This document shows positions 34,095 through 41,249 of a stretch of DNA of 63,559 bases, piece by piece. The stretch comes from Paracoccaceae bacterium (lineage in GTDB: Bacteria; Pseudomonadota; Alphaproteobacteria; Rhodobacterales; Rhodobacteraceae). The number at the start of each line of letters is the position of its first letter. The stretch's first letter is position 1. The DNA lies in NCBI GenBank assembly GCA_028284605.1, contig JANQRL010000020.1, positions 1 to 63,559 on the forward strand, read 5' to 3'. A program made the position numbers and the translations under genes. The notes beneath the pieces are model-generated. The model worked only from the letters and a program-made list of their open reading frames with translations. It was not told the origin of the DNA and made no database searches.

Positions 34095-34876
34095 CGGATC
34101 TGCACCATGGCGCTCAGCATCTGGTCGGCGGCGCTGATCACCTTGGAATTCAGCTCATAGCCGCGCTGGGCCTCGATCAGATCGGTCACCTCCTTCACCG
34201 GATCGACCGAGCTCTGCTCCAGATAGCCCTGCCGCAGCACGCCGAGCCCGTCCTGACCGGGGGTCGAGATCGCGCCCGGACCGGAGGCCGGGGTCTCCAG
34301 AAAAAGGTTCGAGCCAATCGCCTCCAGCCCCTTGGGGTTGGTGAAGCCGGTCAGGGTGAACTGGCCCAGAAGCTCCGGTTCCACCCGGTCGTTGAAAAAG
34401 GCATAGATCTCGCCATCTGCATTGACCGAGATCGAGCGGGCGTCGCGCGGGATGGTGATGTCGGGCGTCACCGGATAGCCATCCGAGGTGACGATGAGCC
34501 CGTCGCCGGTCCGTTTCAGCCCGCCATCCCGGGTAAACGCCGCGCGTCCATCCGGCAGCGTCACCTCCAGATATCCCTCGCCCTCGATAGCCAGATCGAG
34601 ATCGCCGCCCGTGGCGCCCAGCGCGCCTTGCGACAGCATCATCGAGACCGAGGACATCCGGACACCAAGCCCGAGCTGCACGCCGGTCGGCAGGACCGTG
34701 CCATCGGCGGCGCTGATCGTACCGGGCCGGGTCATCTGCTGGTAATGCAGGTCGGCGAACTCGGCGCGGCGGGCATTGTAGCCGGTCGTGTTCATGTTCG
34801 CGAGGTTGTTGGAGATCACCTCGACCCGGGTCTGCTGCGCGGTCATGCCCGCGGCGGCGATTTCAAGCGCTCTCAT
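34091..34876 (-). CDS. flgG: Distal rod protein FlgG
   Basis: The 261-residue product has the length and motifs of FlgG: MRALEIAAAGMTAQQTRVEV and ISNNLANMNTTGYNARRAEF at the N-terminus, GYLEQSSVDPVKEVTDLIEA and QRGYELNSKVISAADQML at the end. FlgG forms the distal rod that spans the P and L rings. The ATG at 34876 follows AGGAGG at good spacing, so a longer upstream frame overlapping flgF is rejected. Confidence 0.96.
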   Translation of the reverse strand: MRALEIAAAGMTAQQTRVEVISNNLANMNTTGYNARRAEFADLHYQQMTRPGTISAADGTVLPTGVQLGLGVRMSSVSMMLSQGALGATGGDLDLAIEGEGYLEVTLPDGRAAFTRDGGLKRTGDGLIVTSDGYPVTPDITIPRDARSISVNADGEIYAFFNDRVEPELLGQFTLTGFTNPKGLEAIGSNLFLETPASGPGAISTPGQDGLGVLRQGYLEQSSVDPVKEVTDLIEAQRGYELNSKVISAADQMLSAMVQIR

Positions 34877-34886
34877 GGTCTGCCTC

Positions 34887-35609
34887 CTAGCGGCGTCCGC
34901 CGAGCGCCTGCAGCACCCCGCGGATCCGTTCGTCTTCCTTGTCGAGCAGGCTCTGGCCCAGCTCATAGGCGCGCTGCACCTCGATCATGCGGGTGATCTC
35001 GTGGATCGGATTGACATTCGACTGCTCCAGAAAGCCCTGGAGCACGCGCCCCTCCGGCGCCTCGGCCCAGCCGCCATCGGCGCGGAACCGCGTGCCGCTC
35101 TCCCGCACCAGCCCGATGGGATCGTCGGGCATCACGATGCCGATCTGTCCGATCGGCTGGCCCTCGGCGCTGATCGTCCCGTCCGCCCCGATCCCGATCG
35201 GCCCCACGCCCTGCGGCACGAAGACCGGCGCCCCGCCGGCATCGAGCACCCGGTGGCCTTCGGCGGTGACCAGATCGCCCTCGCCATTGGGCATGAAATG
35301 CCCGGCCCGGGTCAGCCGCTCGCCCTGGGGCGTCTCAACGACGAAGAAGCCCGGGCCCTCGATGGCCAGATCGAACGGCCCCCGCGTCTCGGCCAGCGCG
35401 CCCTGCCGGTCGAGCGTGTCGCGGGCCGAGGCCGAGGCCATGGAGATCGACGGCGCCCCATTGTCCAGCCGGCTGATATGCTCCGCGAAGATCACGCTTT
35501 CCTTGCGAAAGCCTGTGGTCGAGGCGTTGGCGATGTTGTTGGCCACTGCCGCCATTTCGCGCATCAGCCCAGATTGCCGGGTCAGCACCGTATAGGTCGC
35601 GTTCTCCAT
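34887..35609 (-). CDS. flgF: Proximal rod protein FlgF
   Basis: The 240-residue product starts MENATYTVLTRQSGLMREMA and NIANASTTGFRKES, the FlgF form of the rod motif, and ends EQSNVNPIHEITRMIEVQRA and YELGQSLLDKEDER. It is a rod component between MS ring and distal rod. It lies 3 nt after fliQ and 10 nt before flgG. Confidence 0.95.
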   Translation of the reverse strand: MENATYTVLTRQSGLMREMAAVANNIANASTTGFRKESVIFAEHISRLDNGAPSISMASASARDTLDRQGALAETRGPFDLAIEGPGFFVVETPQGERLTRAGHFMPNGEGDLVTAEGHRVLDAGGAPVFVPQGVGPIGIGADGTISAEGQPIGQIGIVMPDDPIGLVRESGTRFRADGGWAEAPEGRVLQGFLEQSNVNPIHEITRMIEVQRAYELGQSLLDKEDERIRGVLQALGGRR

Positions 35610-35612
35610 CGT

Positions 35613-35882
35613 TCAGCCCCCGGCGATGATCGGCACGAGGCTGTCGCGGAAATAGCTGACCAGCGTTTCCGACATGAACCCCATGGTGATCCAGAACACG
35701 CCGACGATGGCCGCGAGCTTCGGCACGAAGGTCAGCGTCATCTCTTGAACGGAGGTCAGGGCCTGAAAGAGGCCGACGAGAAGCCCGGCAAAGAGCGCCA
35801 CGCCAAGGATCGGCAGCGAGGTCAGCACGGCGACCCAGAGCCCCTGGCGGAGCGTGTCGTAGAATTGCGCCTCATCGAGCAT
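35613..35882 (-). CDS. fliQ: Flagellar export channel protein FliQ
   Basis: The 89-residue protein has two membrane segments and the family core: LRQGLWVAVLTSLPILGVAL, FAGLLVGLFQALTSVQEMTL and TFVPKLAAIVGVFWITMGFM. FliQ packs around FliP and FliR in the channel. Its ATG at 35882 shares one base with the fliE stop (TGATG). Its place between fliE and flgF, away from fliP and fliR, is typical of alphaproteobacteria. Confidence 0.95.
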   Translation of the reverse strand: MLDEAQFYDTLRQGLWVAVLTSLPILGVALFAGLLVGLFQALTSVQEMTLTFVPKLAAIVGVFWITMGFMSETLVSYFRDSLVPIIAGG

Positions 35883-36169
35883 CAGACCGGCATCCTCAGG
35901 ATTTCCTGATAGGCCTCGACGACCTTGTTGCGCACGGTCACGGCGGTCTCGACGGCGAGTTCGGTCTGCGCCAGCGCCTGGACCAGCGCATGGGGGTCCG
36001 ATCCGGTCGTCATCGCCTGCATCGCCGCGCCTTCGCTCTCCTGCAGGGTCTGCATGAAGCTCTCGGCGGCCTTGCCGAGCGTCGATCCGCCTTCGGCATT
36101 CTGGGCCGGCGACGTGGCGGGCCGGTTCGCGGCGTAGTTCTGGGCGACGATCGAGGTCAGGCTGTCCAT
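35882..36169 (-). CDS. fliE: MS ring-rod junction protein FliE
   Basis: The 95-residue protein ends with the FliE C-terminal pattern: GSDPHALVQALAQTELAVET followed by AVTVRNKVVEAYQEILRMPV. FliE links the MS ring to the rod. It lies between flgC and fliQ in the usual flgBC-fliE order. Confidence 0.93.
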   Translation of the reverse strand: MDSLTSIVAQNYAANRPATSPAQNAEGGSTLGKAAESFMQTLQESEGAAMQAMTTGSDPHALVQALAQTELAVETAVTVRNKVVEAYQEILRMPV

Positions 36170-36180
36170 GATCCCCTCTC

Positions 36181-36573
36181 CTATCTGCGCATGAGGTCGT
36201 TGATCGCCGAGGACATCTGGCGGATCTGCTCGAACATCTTGAGGTTGGCCTCATAGGTCCGCTGCGCCTCGCGCGCGTCGGTGATTTCGATCAGCAGATT
36301 GACGTTCGAGCCGTCGAAATGCCCGGTGTCATCGGCCATCGGATGCGACGGATCATAGACCCGCGGCAGCTCGGTCCGGTCGAGCCGGACCGGACCGGCC
36401 GCGACCTCGCCGGTGCGGCGCCCGGCCTCGACCATGGCCTCGAAACTCACCGTCTTGCGGCGGTAGCCCGGTGTGTCGGTATTGGCGATGTTCTCGGAGA
36501 CATGGCGCAGCCGGCTCGCCTGGGCCTGCATCCCGCTCGCCGCGATCTTCATCGCATCGGTGAACTCGACCAT
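36181..36573 (-). CDS. flgC: Proximal rod protein FlgC
   Basis: The 130-residue product has DAMKIAASGMQAQASRLRHV and SENIANTDTPGYRRKTVSFE at the N-terminus and the C-terminal motif GSNVNLLIEITDAREAQRTY with EANLKMFEQ. Length and motifs are normal for FlgC. It follows flgB by 2 nt. Confidence 0.95.
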   Translation of the reverse strand: MVEFTDAMKIAASGMQAQASRLRHVSENIANTDTPGYRRKTVSFEAMVEAGRRTGEVAAGPVRLDRTELPRVYDPSHPMADDTGHFDGSNVNLLIEITDAREAQRTYEANLKMFEQIRQMSSAINDLMRR

Positions 36574-36575
36574 CC

Positions 36576-36959
36576 CTACCTCCGGCCGAGCGACATGCGC
36601 AGCACGTCGAGCGAATGCTTGTAGATTGTGATGGCGCGGTTGTGCTCGCGCTGGACCTCCACGGCGGCGAGCATCTCCTGCTCCAGCGACACCGTGTTGC
36701 CGTTGACCGAAGGCTCCGTCGCCCGCTCGCGCACCTGAGCGCGACCGGCGAGACTGTCGCTCCCCAGATGCCCCGCCCGCGTCGCCTTCAGCCCGAAATC
36801 GGAGCCTGCTCGATAGGTCTCCCGGAACGAGGCGATCGCCTCGGCCTTGTAGCCGGGCGTGTCTGCATTGGCGATGTTGCGCGCGATCAGGGCCTGCCGG
36901 TCGCCGGCATGGCGCATCATCGAATTGGCGGTCTGGAATACTTCCAGCGAACCGAACAT
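36576..36959 (-). CDS. flgB: Proximal rod protein FlgB
   Basis: The 127-residue product begins with MFGSLEVFQTANSMMRHAGD and ARNIANADTPGYKAEAIASF and ends with VQREHNRAITIYKHSLDVLR. It is the first gene of the nine-gene minus operon that runs to the second fliL. The ATG at 36959 has GAGGGAGAA just upstream; a TTG at 36986 would start inside the CtrA-like box and is rejected. Confidence 0.94.
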   Translation of the reverse strand: MFGSLEVFQTANSMMRHAGDRQALIARNIANADTPGYKAEAIASFRETYRAGSDFGLKATRAGHLGSDSLAGRAQVRERATEPSVNGNTVSLEQEMLAAVEVQREHNRAITIYKHSLDVLRMSLGRR

Positions 36960-36982
36960 CGGGGCTTCTCCCTCGATTGGCG

Positions 36983-36997
36983 TCAATCCGGGATTAA
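36983..36997. promoter_or_regulatory. CtrA-like box between flgB and fliI
   Basis: TCAA at 36983-36986 and TTAA at 36994-36997 are 7 nt apart, one base off TTAA-N7-TTAA. A further TTAA at 37008-37011 lies 10 nt beyond, outside the canonical spacing. The box stands 24 nt ahead of the flgB start and 45 nt ahead of fliI, so it could serve both divergent units. Confidence 0.45.
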
Positions 36998-37041
36998 GGG
37001 TGATTCCTTAAGATCGCGTTGTCGGTCGAGAGGAGCGCAGA

Positions 37042-38508
37042 ATGCCCGAGGATATCATTGAACAGGCGCAGGTCGCGGCGAAGTCCGCGCGGGCCTGGCA
37101 CGCGGTCGGACGGGTGCGGGAGGTGTCGGGCGGTACCGTCCTGGTCGATGGCCTTGGCGCCCGCGCCCGGCTCGGCGACCGGGCCCGCATCCTGCTGGCG
37201 GAACCGATCCGGGCCGAGGTGATCCGGCTTCAGGGCGACAGCGCCCATATCCTCGCCGAGCGACCGATTGACGGTGTGTCGGTGGGCGATCTCGTCCGGC
37301 TCGACCCGCCACGCCCGTTCCGGCCGGCCACGAACTGGATCGGCCGGGTCATCGACCCCGATGGCCGTCCCCTCGACGGCCGCCCGCTCCTGCCGGGCCT
37401 CGCCGCCCGGCCGCTCCGCGCCGAGCCGCCCCGCGCGGCGGAGCGGCGGGGCTTCGGGCACCGGCTTGCCACCGGATTGGCCGCCTTCGACACGATGCTG
37501 CCTCTGGTGCAGGGGCAGCGGATCGGCCTCTTCGCGGGCTCCGGCGTGGGCAAATCGACCCTGCTTGCGGATTTCGCCCGCGGGGTCGAGGCGGATGTGA
37601 TCGTCATCGCCCTTGTCGGCGAACGCGGGCGCGAGGTCCGGGATTTCGTCGAGACGGTGCTGGGGCCCGAGGGTCTCGCGCGCTCGGTCGTCATCGCCGC
37701 GACCTCCGATCAGGCGCCCCAGGTCCGGCGCCGCTGCGCCTGGGCGGCCACCGCCGTGGCCGAGCATTTCCGCGACGAGGGCCGGCAGGTCCTGCTTCTC
37801 GTCGATTCGGTGACGCGGTTCGCGGAGGCCCATCGCGAACTGGCGGTGGCCGCCGGCGAACCCGCCGCCCTGCGCGGCTTTCCGGCCTCCACCGGCCCGG
37901 CCATCGCGGCGCTTTGCGAACGGGCCGGGCCGGGCGCGGGCGAGAGCGGGGATATCACCGCGGTCTTCAGCGTGCTGGTGGCCGGGTCGGACATGGACGA
38001 ACCGGTGGCCGACATGTTGCGCGGCGTGCTTGACGGCCATGTCGTGCTCGACCGCGCCATTGCCGAGCGCGGACGGTTTCCGGCGGTCGATCTCCTGCGC
38101 TCGGTCTCGCGCTCCCTGCCCGGCGCCGCGAGCGCGGAGGAGAATGCCCTGATCGGCGCGGCGCGGGGTCTGCTCGGGACCTACGATCAGGCGGAACTGA
38201 TGGTGAAATCCGGGCTCTATGTACCCGGGGCGGACCCGGCGGTGGATGAGGCGGTGGAGGTGCAGCCGCGGCTTGATGCGGTGCTTGGCGCGCGGGCGCC
38301 GGACGGCGTCGAGCAGAGCTTTCTCCTCCTCCGTCAGGCCCTGCCTTCGACGGCGCGTCAGAAGGCGGCGGCGCTGCGGCGGCAGGAGGAAGCCGGCCAG
38401 AGTGAGGCGTCAGGCGGGGCCGAAACCGACCTGTTTCCGGCCGACGACCTCGAGGCGGAGGATGCGGAGCAAACGAGAGCCGCGACCAACCCGGCACGAA
38501 CCGGCTAG
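37042..38508 (+). CDS. fliI: Flagellar export ATPase FliI
   Basis: FliI energises export by hydrolysing ATP. The 488-residue protein has the Walker A motif AGSGVGKST at about 165-173, the ALVGERGREVRDF segment, Walker B in QVLLLVDSVTRFAEAHRELA and the PASTGPAIAALCERAG loop. It is about 40 residues longer than most FliI; the extra Glu/Ala-rich tail (after about residue 445) is low in complexity. The stop TAG lies in a CTAG that is also the insertion site of the IS481-family element, but the frame is intact because the stop belongs to the target sequence. Confidence 0.95.
   Translation: MPEDIIEQAQVAAKSARAWHAVGRVREVSGGTVLVDGLGARARLGDRARILLAEPIRAEVIRLQGDSAHILAERPIDGVSVGDLVRLDPPRPFRPATNWIGRVIDPDGRPLDGRPLLPGLAARPLRAEPPRAAERRGFGHRLATGLAAFDTMLPLVQGQRIGLFAGSGVGKSTLLADFARGVEADVIVIALVGERGREVRDFVETVLGPEGLARSVVIAATSDQAPQVRRRCAWAATAVAEHFRDEGRQVLLLVDSVTRFAEAHRELAVAAGEPAALRGFPASTGPAIAALCERAGPGAGESGDITAVFSVLVAGSDMDEPVADMLRGVLDGHVVLDRAIAERGRFPAVDLLRSVSRSLPGAASAEENALIGAARGLLGTYDQAELMVKSGLYVPGADPAVDEAVEVQPRLDAVLGARAPDGVEQSFLLLRQALPSTARQKAAALRRQEEAGQSEASGGAETDLFPADDLEAEDAEQTRAATNPARTG
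38504..38508. repeat. Left target-site copy of the IS481-family element (GCTAG)
   Basis: GCTAG here matches GCTAG at 39557-39561 on the other side of the element. IS481-family elements are known to favour NCTAGN targets. The left copy holds the fliI stop codon. Confidence 0.7.
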
Positions 38509-39473
38509 CTGTGGAGCCTCAACAGGTTGTTGCGATTCAGTCCCAGCCTGCTGATCGGAGGTTGGGACTTTAGCGCGGCGTGTGGTCGGTGCCAGTTATA
38601 GAGGTGGGTCCAGACGGGCAGATCGGCGGCGCGCTGGCCTGAGGTCTGATAGGCGCGCGCGTAGGCCCATTCGCGCAGGGCGGTCTGGATGAACCGCTCG
38701 GCCTTGCCGTTGGTGCGCGGAGTGTAGGGTTTGGTGCGGATGTGCTTGAGGCCCAGCTCGGCGCAGGCGGCCCTGAAGGCCCGGGATTTATAGCAGCTGC
38801 CGTTGTCCGTCATGACGCGCGCGACCCTCACGCCCATCGACCCGTACCAGGCGACCGCCGCCGGCAGATGGGCGGTGGCGCTCACGGCCGTCTCGTCGGG
38901 GTGGATCTGGGTGAAGGACAGCCGCGAATGGTCGTCGATGCAGACATGCACGTATTCCCATCCGGTGCCGCCCGCCTTCGTGCCGCGCCGGTTCGACTGG
39001 CCCGTTCGGTCGCCGGTGATGCGGTGGCCAACCGCTTCGAACCGGCCGAGCTTCTTGGTGTCGAGGTGGATCAGGCCGCCGGGTGCGTCGTACTCATAGC
39101 GCCGCGCGGGTTCGGCAGGGTCCAGATCGCGCATCCGGCTCAGGCCCGCCCGCCGCAACAGCCGGCTGACGGTGGCGGGGGAAACACCGGTCTTCGCCGC
39201 GATATAGGCCCCGGTCAGACGCTTACGGCGCAGCGCGATGATGTGCTCACAGGTAGCTTGCGGTGTCGGGTTGCGCAGTCTGCCGGGCCGCGAGCTGCGG
39301 TCCGCCAGGCCCGCAAGACCCTCTGCCTTGAACCGCCGATACCACTTCGACGCAGTTCTCGCGCTGACCCCGCAGGTCACGGCCGCTTGGGAAAAGCGCA
39401 TCCCGTCCTCGACCATCCTCACCAGCCGCTCTCGACCCAATGGCGTCAGTCTGGCATTCCTGTGCAGGTTCAT
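38505..39473 (-). CDS. IS481 family transposase
   Basis: The 322-residue protein has an N-terminal helix-turn-helix region (RLVRMVEDGMRFSQAAVTCG, then VSARTASKWYRRFKAEGLAG) and a DDE integrase core: YVHVCIDDHSRLSFTQIHPD, VMTDNGSCYKSRAFRAACAE and PYTPRTNGKAERFIQTALRE. The ATG at 39473 gives the family start MNLHRNARLTPLGRERLV. Its stop TAG (38507-38505) is supplied by the target site, just outside the inverted repeat. It looks intact and may be active. Confidence 0.93.
   Translation of the reverse strand: MNLHRNARLTPLGRERLVRMVEDGMRFSQAAVTCGVSARTASKWYRRFKAEGLAGLADRSSRPGRLRNPTPQATCEHIIALRRKRLTGAYIAAKTGVSPATVSRLLRRAGLSRMRDLDPAEPARRYEYDAPGGLIHLDTKKLGRFEAVGHRITGDRTGQSNRRGTKAGGTGWEYVHVCIDDHSRLSFTQIHPDETAVSATAHLPAAVAWYGSMGVRVARVMTDNGSCYKSRAFRAACAELGLKHIRTKPYTPRTNGKAERFIQTALREWAYARAYQTSGQRAADLPVWTHLYNWHRPHAALKSQPPISRLGLNRNNLLRLHS
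38510..38530 (+). repeat. Left terminal inverted repeat of the IS481-family element
   Basis: This 21-bp end begins TGTGGAGCC and contains TCAACAGGTTGT, matching the complement of 39536-39556 at about 17 of 21 positions. Confidence 0.8.
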
Positions 39474-39535
39474 TCGATCCCTCCGAACAGGGTTGAAGCT
39501 TGGTAACTCCAACCAACTCGGTCGGGATCGAATGG

Positions 39536-39556
39536 ACAACCTGTTGAAAGCTCACA
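39536..39556 (-). repeat. Right terminal inverted repeat of the IS481-family element
   Basis: Read on the minus strand this end begins TGTGAGCTT and contains TCAACAGGTTGT, the mirror of the left end. The GCTAG target copy follows at 39557-39561. Confidence 0.8.
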
Positions 39557-39557
39557 G

Positions 39558-40373
39558 CTAGAGCGGGTCGTAAAGGGGCGGCATCGATTGCAGCAGTGTC
39601 AGCGCCACGGCGCCGCCGCTGGTCGGACCGAAAGCCGCAGCCTCCTGGCGGATCAGGAAGAGCCGCACGATATCCTCCTGAAGGTCCGGATCGGCAAAAT
39701 CCGCGGGCGCGCTGGTGCCGAAGACCGATTGGGACCGATCCCGGAACTCCTCAAGCTGGCGGTCGATATCAAGCGTGCCGAACCCTTCGGGAAAGCCGAG
39801 GGCGCCTTCGAAAACAGACCGGAGCGGCGGATTGCCCATGATTGAGAACCATTGTGCGTCCTCGGACGAGGTTCGTCCAAGAATGTCGTCAAGCGCCGGG
39901 CCGAGATTGAGCGCCTGCCGCATCAGGTCGTCCTGGGCGCCGACCGCGCGTTCGAATTGCCGGTCCTCGTAGCGGGTCAGGATATCGTCGGCAAAACCGG
40001 TCAGTTGCGTCCGCCCGGCGCCGCCGAGATCGCCGAAACCGAAGGCCTCCGCAAAGGCCAGATAGCGCTTATCGGAGAGCCGGTTGGCCAGCGCCTCGGG
40101 ATCGAACGAGCCCTCTTCGAGGATGGTGCGGACAAAAAACGTGTTGCCGATATCCTCGTCGAGCCCGAACGCGCCGAGCGCGACGCTGAGGAGTTGGCGG
40201 TCGGCCACCAGATCCGCGGCGCTTCCGACCCCGCCGATATTCTCGCGAAAGTAGTCCGCAGGCCGCGTCACCGGCGCGCTCTCGACGAAGGCCGCCCTTT
40301 GGGTCTCGAGCGTGTTCGACAGGAAGCGCCAGCCGGCATAGCCGGAGACCGGAATGACCGGCTGAAAGCTCAT
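39558..40373 (-). CDS. DUF1217 flagellar protein
   Basis: The 271-residue product starts SFQPVIPVSGYAGWRFLSNT and LETQRAAF, the DUF1217 opening, and carries repeated segments such as DIGNTFFVRTILEEGSFDPE and ANRLSDKRYLAFAEAFGF. DUF1217 proteins occur in alphaproteobacterial flagellar clusters; their role is unknown. It follows flbT with an ATGA overlap. Its stop TAG is the complement of the same CTAG that ended fliI before the IS came in, so the two genes used to overlap by 4 nt tail to tail. Confidence 0.88.
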   Translation of the reverse strand: MSFQPVIPVSGYAGWRFLSNTLETQRAAFVESAPVTRPADYFRENIGGVGSAADLVADRQLLSVALGAFGLDEDIGNTFFVRTILEEGSFDPEALANRLSDKRYLAFAEAFGFGDLGGAGRTQLTGFADDILTRYEDRQFERAVGAQDDLMRQALNLGPALDDILGRTSSEDAQWFSIMGNPPLRSVFEGALGFPEGFGTLDIDRQLEEFRDRSQSVFGTSAPADFADPDLQEDIVRLFLIRQEAAAFGPTSGGAVALTLLQSMPPLYDPL

Positions 40374-40780
40374 GACGCGCGTCGGGTGGCGGCTAGAAGC
40401 CGCTCTTCGCGCGGCAGCAGGGCGCGCAACTGCTTGAGCGCACGGTAGAAATCGCCCGTCTGCACGGCCGCTGTCGCGGCATCGAGGCAGGTCCGGCTGT
40501 CGGCATCGGTCAAAGCATGGCTGAGTTGCTCGATTCCGCGCATCAGTTGCAGGCCCGCCTCGGTCTCCTCGGCATCGCCGGAGAGCACCAGCTGGGCGAT
40601 ATAGCAGACCCGGCGCACCGGCGTGTTGACCTCCTCGGGGCGGATCGCGTCGCGTAGCCGCAGGATATTGGCCTTTGGCGTCAGGATCGCGAGGCGCGAG
40701 CGGCGTTCGCCGTTCTCGATCACCGCGCCGTTGACGAGCACCCGCTCCTTCGGGCCCAGTTTCAGAACCAGACCGGACAT
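40370..40780 (-). CDS. flbT: Flagellin mRNA regulator FlbT
   Basis: FlbT binds the 5' leader of flagellin mRNA and controls its stability and translation. The 136-residue product has LVLKLGPKERVLVNGAVIEN and PVRRVCYIAQLVLSGDAEET, both typical. Start and stop overlap the neighbours (1 nt with flaF, ATGA with DUF1217). It sits downstream of flagellin and flaF, as in other alphaproteobacteria. Confidence 0.94.
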   Translation of the reverse strand: MSGLVLKLGPKERVLVNGAVIENGERRSRLAILTPKANILRLRDAIRPEEVNTPVRRVCYIAQLVLSGDAEETEAGLQLMRGIEQLSHALTDADSRTCLDAATAAVQTGDFYRALKQLRALLPREERLLAATRRAS

Positions 40781-41154
40781 CAGGCCGTCGCCTCCGCTGC
40801 GAGGCCGCGCATCACGGCAGTATTGATGTCGATCAGGGGTTCGACCTCGGCGGTGCCTCGGAGGATCAGGTCGGTATGCAGCCCGGTGAACTCGGCGAGG
40901 TAGAAGATGCGGGCGCGCAGGTCCTTCGGAAGTTCGTTCTCTCCGTCGGCAACTTCGGCCGCGAGATGGGTCCAAAGCCGGCGGTTTTCGTAGAGCGCCG
41001 CGGCGAGTTTGGGGAAGTCGAGCGGTCTCGCGGCGGCGGCGTCCCGGAGCCGGGCGGTGATCTGACCGAAGAGTTGCAGCTCCGTCGTGCGGCCGGTGCG
41101 GACCGGGGAATGGGAGCGTCCGTAGGCCTGTTGGGCTTGGAGGGTGGCGTTCAC
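40780..41154 (-). CDS. flaF: Flagellin biosynthesis regulator FlaF
   Basis: FlaF assists flagellin synthesis and secretion and acts with FlbT. The 124-residue product opens AQQAYGRSHSPVRTGRTTEL and has LFGQITARLRDA and the C-terminal run RIFYLAEFTGLHTDLILRGT, matching FlaF. It lies between the flagellin terminator and flbT. Confidence 0.93.
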   Translation of the reverse strand: MNATLQAQQAYGRSHSPVRTGRTTELQLFGQITARLRDAAAARPLDFPKLAAALYENRRLWTHLAAEVADGENELPKDLRARIFYLAEFTGLHTDLILRGTAEVEPLIDINTAVMRGLAAEATA

Positions 41155-41210
41155 GTCTGGGTCCTTTCCGGACGGGAGGGGACGGGCGGCGCGGACTTAC
41201 CGGCCAATGG

Positions 41211-41239
41211 AAACGAGGGGCGCCGCGATGGCGCCCCTC
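41211..41239 (-). terminator. Rho-independent-type terminator of the flagellin gene
   Basis: Read on the minus strand, GAGGGGCGCC and GGCGCCCCTC form a perfect 10-bp stem with a 5-nt loop (41215-41239), starting 11 nt past the flagellin stop and followed by GTTT. The T tract is short, as is common in GC-rich genomes. flaF-flbT would then need readthrough or their own promoter. Confidence 0.75.
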
Positions 41240-41249
41240 GCAAGGTCGG

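Larger units (their letters stand above)
38509..39556 (-). mobile_element. Complete IS481-family insertion sequence
   Basis: The element is about 1.05 kb, with ends TGTGGAGCC... and ...GCTCACA. Imperfect inverted repeats of about 21 bp (38510-38530 and 39536-39556) share TCAACAGGTTGT. It is flanked by GCTAG on both sides, so the target duplication is 4-6 bp (exact ends cannot be fixed because CTAG and the end bases overlap). It contains one transposase gene. It lies at the shared stop codons of fliI and the DUF1217 gene and breaks neither frame. Confidence 0.9.

Noticed and set aside
36994-37011. TTAA-N10-TTAA as a CtrA site for fliI
   Set aside because: Spacing is 10 instead of 7; the pair at 36983-36997 fits better.
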